NCBI RefSeq assembly: GCF_000382345.1
Contig: NZ_KB908083.1
Location: 86,382-150,381, forward strand
Reading direction: 5' to 3'
DNA from: Massilia niastensis DSM 21313
GTDB taxonomy: Bacteria; Pseudomonadota; Gammaproteobacteria; Burkholderiales; Burkholderiaceae_D
Length of the DNA stretch: 64,000 bases
In this document: positions 1 to 8,028 of the stretch, piece by piece
How the letters are laid out: the number at the start of each line of letters is the position of its first letter
How positions within the stretch are numbered: the first letter of the stretch is position 1
Notes under the pieces: model-generated
What the model was told of the DNA's origin: nothing
Database searches by the model: none
The model's input: the letters and a program-made list of their open reading frames with translations, nothing else
Position numbers and translations under genes: made by a program

Positions 1-141
1 CAGATCGCGCGCGAGCTCGACCTGTCGGTGCGGACCGTCGAAACCCACCGCCTCAACATCAAGCGCAAGCTCGGGATCGAGGGGCAGGCTGGACTGATCC
101 GTTTCGCGGTCCAGCGCGCGGGTTTCGACGAAAACGTCTGA
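1..141 (+). CDS. LuxR-type response regulator, C-terminal end (partial)
   Basis: Only the last 46 codons are in the window. They read as the second half of a LuxR/FixJ helix-turn-helix: a recognition helix with SVRTVETHR, followed by the usual 'IKRKLG' helix and a short tail ending FDENV. Proteins of this kind are usually two-component output regulators, but the receiver domain lies outside the window. It points the same way as the c-di-GMP genes that follow. A candidate promoter sits in the 94-base gap, so co-transcription is not required. The family call is firm; the target genes cannot be told. Confidence 0.85.
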   Translation, partial: QIARELDLSVRTVETHRLNIKRKLGIEGQAGLIRFAVQRAGFDENV

Positions 142-144
142 ATA

Positions 145-175
145 TTGACAAAGTGTATCCTCATGGAAACATAAG
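145..175 (+). promoter_or_regulatory. Candidate sigma-70 promoter
   Basis: A perfect TTGACA (145-150) is followed after 19 bases by CATAAG (170-175), a 4/6 match to the -10 box. It lies in the gap before the HDOD gene at 236. The long spacer and poor -10 keep confidence low. Confidence 0.3.
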
Positions 176-235
176 TGGTTGCATTCTGATAATCAGTGCA
201 ATAAGATTGGCTGAATAACTATTCAGAATCATCAA

Positions 236-1408
236 ATGGCTGCGCAGGACCCCGACCCATCACCATTGGTAGCAATCGAACCGGTCGCGAACGCGCAGAA
301 CGAGTGGGTGGCGCTATGCCTGCGGCTGCGCGGCGGCGCCGATCTTCCGGCGCGCCTGCAGGCCGTGTTCGGCCAGCCCGACCTGCTGGCCGCGATCGCC
401 CCGCTGGACGCGCTCCTGATGCTCGAGCGCCCGGCGGACCTGACCCCGCCGGTGCTGGCGCTGCTGCCGGCCAACCGCATCGGCTTCGTGATCCCGGCCG
501 CCGCGCTGGAGCAGGAGGGCGCGCCGCGCCGCCTGGTCGAACTCCATGAATTCGGCTACCGCGTCTGGCTCGACGGCCCGCTCCCGGACGGTGTCAAGGC
601 GCCGGCCGCGCTGCGCTCGGTGGCGCGCGACTGCGCCCTCGATGCGCCACCCGCAGGCCGCCTGGCGGCGCTGTTCGGGCCGCACCTGGCGCATGGCATC
701 GGGAGCGCCCAGCGCTTCTCCGAATGCGAGAACGCCGGCTTCGACTGGTTCAGCGGCGATTATCCCGTCGACCCGGATGCGGCGCCGTCCCCGGGCGACG
801 ACGGCAGCTCGCGCCGCCGCCTGCTGACCCTGCTCGGCCTGCTGGCGCGCGACGCCGATTCGCGCGAGCTGGAACAGCAGCTGCGCCAGGACCCGACCCT
901 GTCCTACCACCTGCTCAAGCTGGTGAATTCGGCGGCCTTCGCGGTCAGCACCCAGATCACCAGCTTCAACCAGGCGATCAACCTGCTGGGCCGGCGCCAG
1001 CTGCAGCGCTGGCTGCAGCTGCTGCTGTACGCGCGCCAGCAGCCGGACGGCCTGCCCAACCTGCTGCTGCCGCTGGCGGCGCGCCGCGGCGCCCAGCTGG
1101 AGGCGCTGTGCAAGCAGCAGGGCGGCGAGCGCGACGAGCAGGACCTGGCCTTCATGACCGGCGTGTTCTCGCTGCTCGACCGCCTGCTGCGCATGCCGAT
1201 GTGCGACATCGCGGCCGACCTCTGCCTGCCGGACGAGGTCGCGGGCGCGCTGCTGGAGCGATCCGGCACCCTGGGAAGCTGGCTGCGCCTGACCGAAAGC
1301 CATCCGGCCGAGCGCGACCTGCTGGAGGCGGGCGTGGACCGCGATGGCTGGTGGCGCAGCCAGCTGCTGGCCTACCACTGGGCGATCCAGGTGAGCCGGA
1401 ATGTCTGA
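236..1408 (+). CDS. HDOD-domain signalling protein with degenerate EAL-like N-terminus (YuxH-like)
   Basis: The protein has 390 residues. Residues from about 195 to 340 form an HDOD domain, with the typical run QDPTLSYHLLKLVNSAAF and the helix ITSFNQAINLLGRRQLQRW. The first 180 residues resemble the shell of an EAL domain but lack the EAL signature and its metal ligands, as in YuxH-type proteins. Such proteins are thought to sense or relay c-di-GMP or to act as scaffolds, not as hydrolases. The reading frame overlaps the next gene by 8 bases, so the two are probably translationally coupled. No clear Shine-Dalgarno precedes the ATG at 236, so the start is uncertain. Confidence 0.8.
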   Translation: MAAQDPDPSPLVAIEPVANAQNEWVALCLRLRGGADLPARLQAVFGQPDLLAAIAPLDALLMLERPADLTPPVLALLPANRIGFVIPAAALEQEGAPRRLVELHEFGYRVWLDGPLPDGVKAPAALRSVARDCALDAPPAGRLAALFGPHLAHGIGSAQRFSECENAGFDWFSGDYPVDPDAAPSPGDDGSSRRRLLTLLGLLARDADSRELEQQLRQDPTLSYHLLKLVNSAAFAVSTQITSFNQAINLLGRRQLQRWLQLLLYARQQPDGLPNLLLPLAARRGAQLEALCKQQGGERDEQDLAFMTGVFSLLDRLLRMPMCDIAADLCLPDEVAGALLERSGTLGSWLRLTESHPAERDLLEAGVDRDGWWRSQLLAYHWAIQVSRNV

Positions 1409-3446
1409 CATGCACGAGCTGGTATCGGTTGACTTTGTCGGCGGCACGACCGCCGTGTGCGATGCCGTGCTGCGCCTGCGCGGCGAGGCGCTGGCGCTGG
1501 AACTGGGCCGCGTGGCGCGCGAACTGCTGGCCAGCCCGGAGGGGCGCTTCGTCCTGGATGCAGCACCTGTCGAGCCGGGCGGCTGCGGTGCGCCGGTGCT
1601 GCGCCACGCCGTGGTCGCGGGGACCGAGCAGCTTGGCTACTACGAGGTCAGCGGACTCCCCGTCTACTGCGACCACGAGCAGCGCCAGCTGGCGGCGCTG
1701 GCGCACCTGACGGCCAGCCTGATGCAGATGCATACGCTGGCCCAGCGCTCGACCCATGCCTACGCGCAGATGGAGGCGCAGCTGGCGCACCAGTCGCAGA
1801 TCCTGGACCAGATCCACGAGTCGGTGCTGACCATGGACCAGATGGGCTACATCACCAGCTGGAACCGCGGCGCCGAGCAGCTGTTCGGCTACTCCGCGCT
1901 GGAAGCGATCGGCCGCAACATCCTGTTCCTGTACGCCGACGAGGAAGAGGGCTTCCACGACGTGTTCGCGGAGCAGGGCGGGCGCATGATGGAAGTCCGG
2001 CGCCGCAAGAAATCGGGCGAAGTGTTCTGGGCCAGCCTGTCGCTGTCGCCGCTGCGCGACCTGGCCGAGCGGCCGATCGGGCTGATCGCCTACCTGACCG
2101 ACATCACCGAGCGCAAGCAGGCCGAGGAACAGCTGCACCACCTGGCCTACTACGACGAGCTGACCGACCTGCCGAACCGCACGCTGTTCGCGCGCCTGGT
2201 CGACCAGGCCCTGATCGTCGCCCAGCGCAACGAAGGCTCGGGCTGCGTGCTGTTCGTCGACCTGAACCGCTTCAAGCGCATCAACGACACCCTGGGTCGC
2301 CGCATCGGCGACGAGCTGCTGTGCCAGGTGGCGCAGCGCTTCCGCGACACGTTGCGCGACGAGGACGTGGTGGCGCGCCTGAGCGGCGACGAATTCGCCA
2401 TTGGGCTGTTCGACATGCGCCAGCACTTCGAAGCCACCACCGTGGCCCAGAAGCTGCAGGCCGCGCTCGACGCGCCCTTCATGATCGCGGGCCACGACCT
2501 GCGCGTGGGCGCCAGCATCGGCATCAGCGTCTTCCCGCAGAACGGCAACGATGCCGAGACCCTGATCGGGCTGGCCGATATCGCGATGGAGCGCGCCAAG
2601 CAGGCCGACGCCAATCCGGACCGCAGCGTGGCGTTCTACAGCCAGGACATGAACCAGGGGATGCAGGAGCGGATGCGGATCGAATCCGGGCTGCGCCATG
2701 CGCTCGGCAATGGTGAGCTGATCCTGTACTACCAGCCGAAGTTCGAGATCGCCAGCGGCCGCATCGTGGGCGCGGAGGCGCTGGTGCGCTGGGTGCATCC
2801 GCAGCGCGGGCTGATTCCGCCGGTGGAGTTCATTCCGCTGGCCGAGACCACGGGGCTGATCGTGCAGGTGGGCGAGTGGGTGCTGGAGCAGGCCTGCGCG
2901 CAGGCTGCGATCTGGCAGCGCGCAGGGTTGTCGCCGTTCAGGCTGGCGGTGAATGTGTCGGCGCGCGAGTTCACGCAGTCGCTGCCGTCGCGGGTGGCGG
3001 ATACGCTGCGGCGCTATCGGCTCGATGCGTCGTGGCTGGAGCTGGAGATCACCGAGAGCACGCTGATGCACGACTTCGAGCGGGTGACCGGGATCATGGA
3101 TCGGATCACGGCGCTGGGGGTGGCGTTGTCGCTGGATGACTTCGGGACCGGGTATTCGAGCCTGTCGTACCTGAAGCGCTTCCCGATTCATACCTTGAAG
3201 ATCGATCGGTCGTTTACCACCGGGATACCGGCGGACTTCAGCGACTGCGCGATCGCGGGGACCATCATCAGCATGGCGCGCCAGCTTCGCTTGCGGGTGA
3301 TCGCGGAAGGGGTGGAGACGGTCGAGCAGCTGGAGTTCCTGCGCGAAGCGGGGTGCGATGAGGTGCAGGGCTACCTGTATGCGAAGCCGCTGCCGGCTTA
3401 TGAGTTCGAACGGAGCTTGCGCGAGAACTGGCTGGTCATCGGCTGA
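1401..3446 (+). CDS. PAS-GGDEF-EAL c-di-GMP turnover protein
   Basis: The protein has 681 residues. An N-terminal region of about 110 residues precedes a PAS domain (about 118-235, ending with the usual DITERKQAEEQL linker), a GGDEF domain and an EAL domain. The cyclase motif is SGDEF at residues 328-332, a variant often still active. The phosphodiesterase motif EAL is at 459-461, and DDFGTGYSSL and KIDRSF are present, so c-di-GMP hydrolysis looks intact. No membrane segment is evident, so it is likely a cytoplasmic sensor. It overlaps the HDOD gene and probably forms a signalling pair with it. Which activity dominates cannot be told from sequence. Confidence 0.92.
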   Translation: MSDMHELVSVDFVGGTTAVCDAVLRLRGEALALELGRVARELLASPEGRFVLDAAPVEPGGCGAPVLRHAVVAGTEQLGYYEVSGLPVYCDHEQRQLAALAHLTASLMQMHTLAQRSTHAYAQMEAQLAHQSQILDQIHESVLTMDQMGYITSWNRGAEQLFGYSALEAIGRNILFLYADEEEGFHDVFAEQGGRMMEVRRRKKSGEVFWASLSLSPLRDLAERPIGLIAYLTDITERKQAEEQLHHLAYYDELTDLPNRTLFARLVDQALIVAQRNEGSGCVLFVDLNRFKRINDTLGRRIGDELLCQVAQRFRDTLRDEDVVARLSGDEFAIGLFDMRQHFEATTVAQKLQAALDAPFMIAGHDLRVGASIGISVFPQNGNDAETLIGLADIAMERAKQADANPDRSVAFYSQDMNQGMQERMRIESGLRHALGNGELILYYQPKFEIASGRIVGAEALVRWVHPQRGLIPPVEFIPLAETTGLIVQVGEWVLEQACAQAAIWQRAGLSPFRLAVNVSAREFTQSLPSRVADTLRRYRLDASWLELEITESTLMHDFERVTGIMDRITALGVALSLDDFGTGYSSLSYLKRFPIHTLKIDRSFTTGIPADFSDCAIAGTIISMARQLRLRVIAEGVETVEQLEFLREAGCDEVQGYLYAKPLPAYEFERSLRENWLVIG

Positions 3447-3462
3447 ACACGGATGAGAAGTG

Positions 3463-3490
3463 CCTGACCGGCGCATGATTTATGTATAAT
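3463..3490 (+). promoter_or_regulatory. Promoter of tRNA-Ser
   Basis: A consensus TATAAT at 3485-3490 lies 15 bases before the mature tRNA. A weak -35 (CCTGAC, 3463-3468) stands 16 bases upstream. A perfect -10 with a loose -35 is usual for stable RNA genes. Confidence 0.55.
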
Positions 3491-3504
3491 GCCGGTTCCC
3501 CCAA

Positions 3505-3594
3505 GGAAGCGTGGCCGAGTGGTTGAAGGCAGCAGTCTTGAAAACTGCCGACGGGTGAAACCGTTCGTGAGTTCGAATCTCACCGCTTCCGCCA
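3505..3594 (+). tRNA. tRNA-Ser(UGA)
   Basis: A class II tRNA of 90 bases including an encoded CCA. The acceptor stem pairs GGAAGCG with CGCTTCC, followed by discriminator G and CCA. The anticodon stem GCAGT/ACTGC encloses the loop CTTGAAA with anticodon TGA at 3539-3541. A long variable arm precedes the GTTCGAATC T-loop, as expected for serine. Its 3' end is the insertion target of the island that follows. Confidence 0.97.
3581..3590 (+). repeat. attL core in tRNA-Ser 3' end
   Basis: CACCGCTTCC forms the 3' acceptor side of tRNA-Ser and recurs at 16141-16150. The match is only 10 bases, short for a tRNA-targeting integrase, so the exact crossover is not proven. Confidence 0.6.
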
Positions 3595-3609
3595 AGCATA
3601 CTGAACAAG

Positions 3610-3634
3610 AGCCCCACATGTTGGGGCTTTTTTT
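3610..3634 (+). terminator. Rho-independent terminator after tRNA-Ser
   Basis: The stem AGCCCCA/TGGGGCT with a five-base loop is followed by a run of seven T. It lies inside the island and ends the tRNA transcript. The same stem, with a different loop, occurs just outside the right att site. Confidence 0.85.
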
Positions 3635-3666
3635 CGTCTCCTCATAGGAGAAATGTCAAAATCGGT

Positions 3667-3731
3667 GTCCACCGACGTCCACTAGAATTTACCTGCATCC
3701 CGCTCTTCAGAGTGGGTAGGGCGGTGGGTAG
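3667..3731 (+). repeat. Candidate integrase arm-type sites, left end
   Basis: Two GTCCAC units (3667-3672, 3677-3682) are followed by two GTGGGTAG units (3712-3719, 3724-3731) spaced 12 bases apart. GTGGGTAC recurs at 3760-3767 and GTGGGTAG at 5004-5011. The pair at 3712-3731 is nearly identical to a pair at 16078-16097 near the other end, as expected for sites bound by the integrase arm domain or by a recombination directionality factor. Confidence 0.5.
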
Positions 3732-3771
3732 GTTTGAGAGTGAAGAATGTGGTCGAAAGGTGGGTACACTG

Positions 3772-4980
3772 ATGAGCTACACGATCAACAAGCTCTCTGC
3801 GATCAAGGTGCGTTCCGTGACGCGGCCAGGTCTTTACGGCGACGGCGGCGGATTGTGGCTCCAGGTCTCGAAAAGCGGATCGAAGAGCTGGATTTTTCGC
3901 TACGATCTCGCCGGCCGGCGCCGCGAAATGGGGCTCGGATCATGCATTACCGTGGACCTGGCGCTGGCGCGTGAAAAGGCCCGGGAATGCCGCCTGCTTC
4001 TGCTGGATAAGCGCGACCCGCTGGAAGAACGGGACAAAGCCCGCGCCGAGCATGCGCAGCGCCAGGCCAAGCGCGTGACTTTCGACGAATGCGCCGCATC
4101 GTACATCGACGCGCATCGCGGCAGCTGGAAGAATGCCAAACATACGGCGCAATGGGAGACCACGCTCGCCATGTATGCCAGCCCTGTCATCGGTTCGCTG
4201 CCGGTGGCCGACGTGGATACGGACCTGGTCGTGAAGGTGCTCAGTCCCATCTGGAAGACGAAGACGGAGACCGCCACCCGCCTGCGCGGGCGCATCGAGA
4301 GCATCCTGGACTGGGCGGCCACGCGCAAATTACGTCATGACGTAAATCCGGCGCGCTGGCGCGGGCACCTGGAGAACCTGCTCGCCAACCCGAACAAGAT
4401 CGCGCCGGTCAAGAACCATCCCGCGTTGCCATGGCGTGAAGTGGGCAGCTTCATGACGGTGCTGCGGCAGCGCGAGGGTAGCTCGGCTCGCGCGATCGAG
4501 TTCGCGATCCTGACGGCGTGCCGGTCGGGCGAAGTGCGTGGCGCAAGCTGGGACGAGATCGACCTGGAAGCGAAGCTGTGGACCATCCCCGCCGAGCGCA
4601 TGAAGGCAGGGAAGGAGCACCGCGTCCCGCTGTCCACGGGCGTGATCGCTCTCCTGCGTGCGCTGGAGCGCCGTGGGCGCTTTGTTTTTCCAGGGCGGGA
4701 CACGAAGGCGACACTTTCCGACATGAGCCTGACGGCCGTCCTGCGGCGAATGGGACGCAGTGACATCACCGTTCACGGCTTCCGTTCGACGTTCCGCGAC
4801 TGGTGTGCGGAGTGGGAAAATAACGCGTTCCCTCGCGAGGTGTGCGAACACGCGCTGGCGCACAACCTGCCCGACAGGGTGGAGGCGGCATACCGGCGCG
4901 GGGACCTGCTCGACAAGCGTGTCGTCCTGATGCAGGCCTGGGCCGACTACTGCGCAGTCGATCCGGCGCCCAGGCGCTGA
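3772..4980 (+). CDS. Tyrosine recombinase/integrase (DUF4102-type)
   Basis: A 402-residue site-specific recombinase of the P4-like family common in tRNA islands. The first 80 residues are an arm-binding DUF4102 domain (YGDGGGLWLQVSKSGSKSW). The C-terminal catalytic domain shows the first arginine in TACRSGEVRG, the HGFR box, a histidine in CEHALAH and the nucleophile tyrosine in AAYRRGDLLDKR, so the active site looks complete. I chose the ATG at 3772 because the family starts near MSYTINKLS. An in-frame ATG at 3712 would add 20 residues that run through the repeats. The gene starts about 180 bases from the tRNA and reads into the island. Codon use is close to that of the host. Confidence 0.95.
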   Translation: MSYTINKLSAIKVRSVTRPGLYGDGGGLWLQVSKSGSKSWIFRYDLAGRRREMGLGSCITVDLALAREKARECRLLLLDKRDPLEERDKARAEHAQRQAKRVTFDECAASYIDAHRGSWKNAKHTAQWETTLAMYASPVIGSLPVADVDTDLVVKVLSPIWKTKTETATRLRGRIESILDWAATRKLRHDVNPARWRGHLENLLANPNKIAPVKNHPALPWREVGSFMTVLRQREGSSARAIEFAILTACRSGEVRGASWDEIDLEAKLWTIPAERMKAGKEHRVPLSTGVIALLRALERRGRFVFPGRDTKATLSDMSLTAVLRRMGRSDITVHGFRSTFRDWCAEWENNAFPREVCEHALAHNLPDRVEAAYRRGDLLDKRVVLMQAWADYCAVDPAPRR

Positions 4981-5109
4981 CGGCGCGTCCGCGATCGATA
5001 CCGGTGGGTAGAGAGGTCAGTCGTGAACACGCGACCTGGATCAAGCAATCCACCATGGCGATCCGTTACGCTCTAACGGACTACCTTTTCCTTTCCATCG
5101 AGGGGGGCC

Positions 5110-5427
5110 ATGAGCAAAGCGAAAACGACGGCGGAACGACAAGCGGCGTATCGGGCGCGGCAGGCATGCGGCGCAAACGACGGGCAGAAGAGGGTTAGTC
5201 TATGGCTCAGCACTGGTTGTGCCCTGGCCTTGGCGAGACTCGCGAGACGCCACGGCAGCACGCAACGAGAATTCGTTGAAAAGCTCGTCCTGGCAGAGGA
5301 CGACAAGGTTCTCGCGACGATGGCGCTCGATTCCCCGGAGTGGAGCGCGTATTTCCAGGTAAAGCCTATGCGTGCCGAGGCAGGGGCGACGTTACACGCA
5401 GGCGACACACCCTCTCCCCTGAAGTGA
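5110..5427 (+). CDS. Small putative ribbon-helix-helix-like DNA-binding protein
   Basis: A protein of 105 residues. The N-terminus (TAERQAAYRARQ) is a basic helix. Residues 28-60 (KRVSLWLSTGCALALARLAR, then STQREFVEKLV) fit a strand-helix-helix pattern seen in small RHH-type proteins of plasmids and islands. The last 40 residues are not recognised. A purine-rich GAGGGGGG stands just before the ATG. It follows the integrase by 129 bases on the same strand and may help control the integrase or the island. The fold is inferred from pattern only. Confidence 0.5.
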   Translation: MSKAKTTAERQAAYRARQACGANDGQKRVSLWLSTGCALALARLARRHGSTQREFVEKLVLAEDDKVLATMALDSPEWSAYFQVKPMRAEAGATLHAGDTPSPLK

Positions 5428-5481
5428 ATGCGTCAGCGAATTACGTCATGACGAAATTCGGGACCTTGGCTCAGTTATCGG

Positions 5482-7218
5482 TCAGCCGAGCTCCGGATCG
5501 AACATGAGCCGCTTCCGGCACGCCGCCGGCTCCCATGGACGCAAACCCTGTTCCCTGGCCAGGCGAATGCGCTGCACCTTCATCGCATCGATCAGGTCTG
5601 ACGGAGAAGCGGCGCTCTCCAGCATCGGCAGGGTTTGTTCAGCTTCGAGAAAAAAACGGTGACGTGCATCGGTACCCGCCGTCAGGAAGGCCTCTTCCCA
5701 CCATGCGGTGATCCGGTCGCTGGCCCGCTCCAGCGCAGTCTGCGTGACGAGGCGGTTCGACTTCTCGTTGTTGATCCGCTTCGATGCCGGCATCAAGTTC
5801 CAGGCGTCCCCGCAGGGCCAGGCGGCGAAGGGAAAGCAGTGGTCGATGTCGTAGTCGTCCCGCAGGCGTTGGCCCGACCAGACGCAGTAGACGGACTTGC
5901 CCCGGGTGCGAAGCCGTTCGACGGCGGCACGGGCGAAGCTGGTGTCGCGTTCGGGGTTTGCCCAGGCAAGCAGCGAATACGCAGTCTGGCCGAGTGCCGG
6001 GCCGAGTTGCCCCGCGTAGGACTCCATCAGGCGCACCCATTCCGCAACGAGGACTGGTTCGACCCACACGCTGTAGTGGCTCAGCGCATCCCAGATCTGG
6101 AGCGGAACGTGGAACTCGCCGAAGCTCCACAGGAAAGGGTCGTCGATCGTCAGGCTTGCCGGTGTCGATGTGCGACGCTGGTGCCTGATGTGGAAGATGT
6201 TCTCGTCGCTCGCCGGCCAGCGCAGGTGTTTGACTGGCATGTCGCGTATCAGCCTGGAGATCTCCCACAGGCTGCCATGAAGGTGCCGCGCCGTGTCGTC
6301 ATGGAACGCCATCCCAGCGCGCAGGTCCACCGGGCGAATAGGACGTAAGGCCGTGAAGTTGTTGTCCACGAAGCCTGGAGCGTTTCCGGCCCGGTTGGGT
6401 GGCATCTGGGGAAGCCCGCCTTCGATGAGTGGCTTGTACATGCGTAGCCAGAACAGTGCCACCAGGCCCATTGGCAGGACGACGAACTCCGACTCGTGGC
6501 GCGCGGCACCCGCCGCGGTATCGGCGATCCTGGCGAGGATGCGCAGCAGTGCGATCTTGTAGGTCGATGCCTTGCTGTCTGTGAGGATCAAATGGCGTAG
6601 CAGGGGAAGTGCGCCCAAGCCATCATCCGGTAGCCCAAGAACTGCAGTCGTCCACGAAATGCCCGGCCGGCCCAACCGGTCGGGGCTGTCGTCGGTGCGT
6701 ACCAGCCTGAGGCCGAACTGCTGGGCCATCGACGTCAGCTCCGGCAGCGTCACCTCGTACATGGCGCGATCGGTATCGGGTGGGCCGATGCGAAGGCTGA
6801 TGGCGATGCGCCCATTTGGCGACAGCAGCGTCGCCAGCTTTCGCAGGGCACGCTGGCGTGCAGCCGGTGGAACGTGCATCCAGACCGCCGAGAGCAGGAT
6901 CAGATCGAAGGTAAGTCCCAGCCGGCGTACCTGGGCCAGGTCCGGCAGGCTGTCAGCCAGCCAGTGAATGCGTGGCGAAGGATGGCGCTGGCGCGCCAGC
7001 GTGCGCATCGCTTCCGAGGGCTCGGCGGCGACGACATCGTATCCTTTGGCCGCAAACCAGGCGGCGTCCCTTCCGGAACCGGCGCCGACGTCCAGAATCG
7101 TCGCGCCGGGCGGTGGCAGCAGATCCAGCAGAGCAGGGTGCACATGCTCGAAGGTCAGCGATTCGTACTGGTAGACAAGCTGCTCGGCGTTCTGATCGTA
7201 GTGAGGAATGGTCTGCAT
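5482..7218 (-). CDS. Methyltransferase-HNH nuclease fusion protein
   Basis: The protein has 578 residues from the ATG at 7218. An ATG at 7245 and one at 7305 are alternatives, and none has a good Shine-Dalgarno. Residues about 1-190 are a class I SAM-dependent methyltransferase with motif I ILDVGAGSGRDAAWFAAKG and post-motif acid AAEPSEAM. It lacks an NPPY/DPPY box, so it is of the small-molecule/protein type and not a classical DNA methylase. A helical middle region leads to an HNH domain (about 445-500): CVWSGQRL, DYDIDHCFPF, NLMPASK and a final asparagine pair. The fusion lies divergent to AbiE in a defence island. A role in nucleic-acid cleavage with modification is inferred. I do not recognise a named system. 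Confidence 0.75.
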   Translation of the reverse strand: MQTIPHYDQNAEQLVYQYESLTFEHVHPALLDLLPPPGATILDVGAGSGRDAAWFAAKGYDVVAAEPSEAMRTLARQRHPSPRIHWLADSLPDLAQVRRLGLTFDLILLSAVWMHVPPAARQRALRKLATLLSPNGRIAISLRIGPPDTDRAMYEVTLPELTSMAQQFGLRLVRTDDSPDRLGRPGISWTTAVLGLPDDGLGALPLLRHLILTDSKASTYKIALLRILARIADTAAGAARHESEFVVLPMGLVALFWLRMYKPLIEGGLPQMPPNRAGNAPGFVDNNFTALRPIRPVDLRAGMAFHDDTARHLHGSLWEISRLIRDMPVKHLRWPASDENIFHIRHQRRTSTPASLTIDDPFLWSFGEFHVPLQIWDALSHYSVWVEPVLVAEWVRLMESYAGQLGPALGQTAYSLLAWANPERDTSFARAAVERLRTRGKSVYCVWSGQRLRDDYDIDHCFPFAAWPCGDAWNLMPASKRINNEKSNRLVTQTALERASDRITAWWEEAFLTAGTDARHRFFLEAEQTLPMLESAASPSDLIDAMKVQRIRLAREQGLRPWEPAACRKRLMFDPELG

Positions 7219-7365
7219 GACCTTCGGTGTGTTTTGTCGACTCATCAATTGTATGCCGAAGCATGCTGCCGTAGGGCAATCGATCGGTTTTGCAATCGTA
7301 GGCAAATCTAGTGGATTCGATACCTTCAGTCTGCATCCAGTTCAGGCACTCCAGAATAGGAGATA

Positions 7366-7409
7366 TTGAACAAAATGTCGGCAAATATGGATAAGTGCCG
7401 ATGTTTTGT
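7366..7409 (+). promoter_or_regulatory. abiE promoter with inverted-repeat operator
   Basis: ACAAAATGTCGGCA (7370-7383) and TGCCGATGTTTTGT (7396-7409) form an inverted repeat with 12 of 14 positions paired. It covers a candidate -35 TTGAAC (7366-7371) and -10 GATAAG (7390-7395, spacer 18). It ends 13 bases before the AbiEi start. AbiEi antitoxins of known systems repress their own operon by binding inverted repeats at the promoter, so this is the likely operator. Confidence 0.65.
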
Positions 7410-7422
7410 GTAGACTGGCTTC

Positions 7423-8028
7423 ATGAGTCAACAAGCTGAACGAATTCTTGAGCTTGCCCGGTCCAAAGGCATACTGCGTACACGAGATGTGGACAGTGCC
7501 GGTGCATCGCGCGCACTGCTGGCCTCGCTGACCGACGAAGGCCGGCTGCTCAAACTCGGCCGAGGCCTGTACACATTGCCCGACCGGTCTGCGTCCGAGT
7601 ACGAGAGCTTTGCCGAGGTAACGACACGCAGTGGAAGCGGGGTGCTATGCCTGCTTTCCGCGCTGCGTTTTCATGATCTGACCACGCAGCAGTCATCCGA
7701 CGTCTGGCTCGCCATACCGCACAAGGCTCGTGCTCCGCGTTTCGATTATCCGCCGCTACGGGTAGTCCGCATGTCGGGACCGGCGATGACCGAGGGCGTC
7801 GAAATTGCAGACCTTGCTGGCGCCCAGGTGCGCGTGTTCAGCGTGGCGAAGACGGTTGCTGACTGCTTCAAGTTCCGCAACAAGATTGGCCTCGATGTTG
7901 CGCTCGAGGCCCTGCGCGAAGCCTGGAACGGTAAGCGTGCGACGATGGACGAACTGTGGCGCTACGCGGAGATCTGCAGGGTAGCAAACGTCATGCGTCC
8001 GTATCTGGAAGCGGTGGGGGCGGCATGA
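7423..8028 (+). CDS. abiEi: AbiEi-type antitoxin/transcriptional repressor
   Basis: The protein has 201 residues. The N-terminal winged helix (ILRTRDVDSAGASRALL, then LLKLGRGLYTLP) and the C-terminal domain match the AbiEi antitoxin family of type IV toxin-antitoxin systems. Such antitoxins counter the AbiEii toxin without a lasting complex and autorepress the operon. The stop overlaps the toxin start (ATGA at 8025-8028), which couples translation. An inverted repeat over the promoter is the probable operator. Composition is host-like. The pair acts in phage abortive infection or plasmid stabilisation in other bacteria; here it may also stabilise the island. Confidence 0.9.
   Translation: MSQQAERILELARSKGILRTRDVDSAGASRALLASLTDEGRLLKLGRGLYTLPDRSASEYESFAEVTTRSGSGVLCLLSALRFHDLTTQQSSDVWLAIPHKARAPRFDYPPLRVVRMSGPAMTEGVEIADLAGAQVRVFSVAKTVADCFKFRNKIGLDVALEALREAWNGKRATMDELWRYAEICRVANVMRPYLEAVGAA

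Noticed and set aside
5635..6348. Long open frame opposite the methyltransferase-HNH gene
   Set aside because: It is a shadow caused by GC-rich codons. The minus-strand frame has clear domain motifs, while this one has none.
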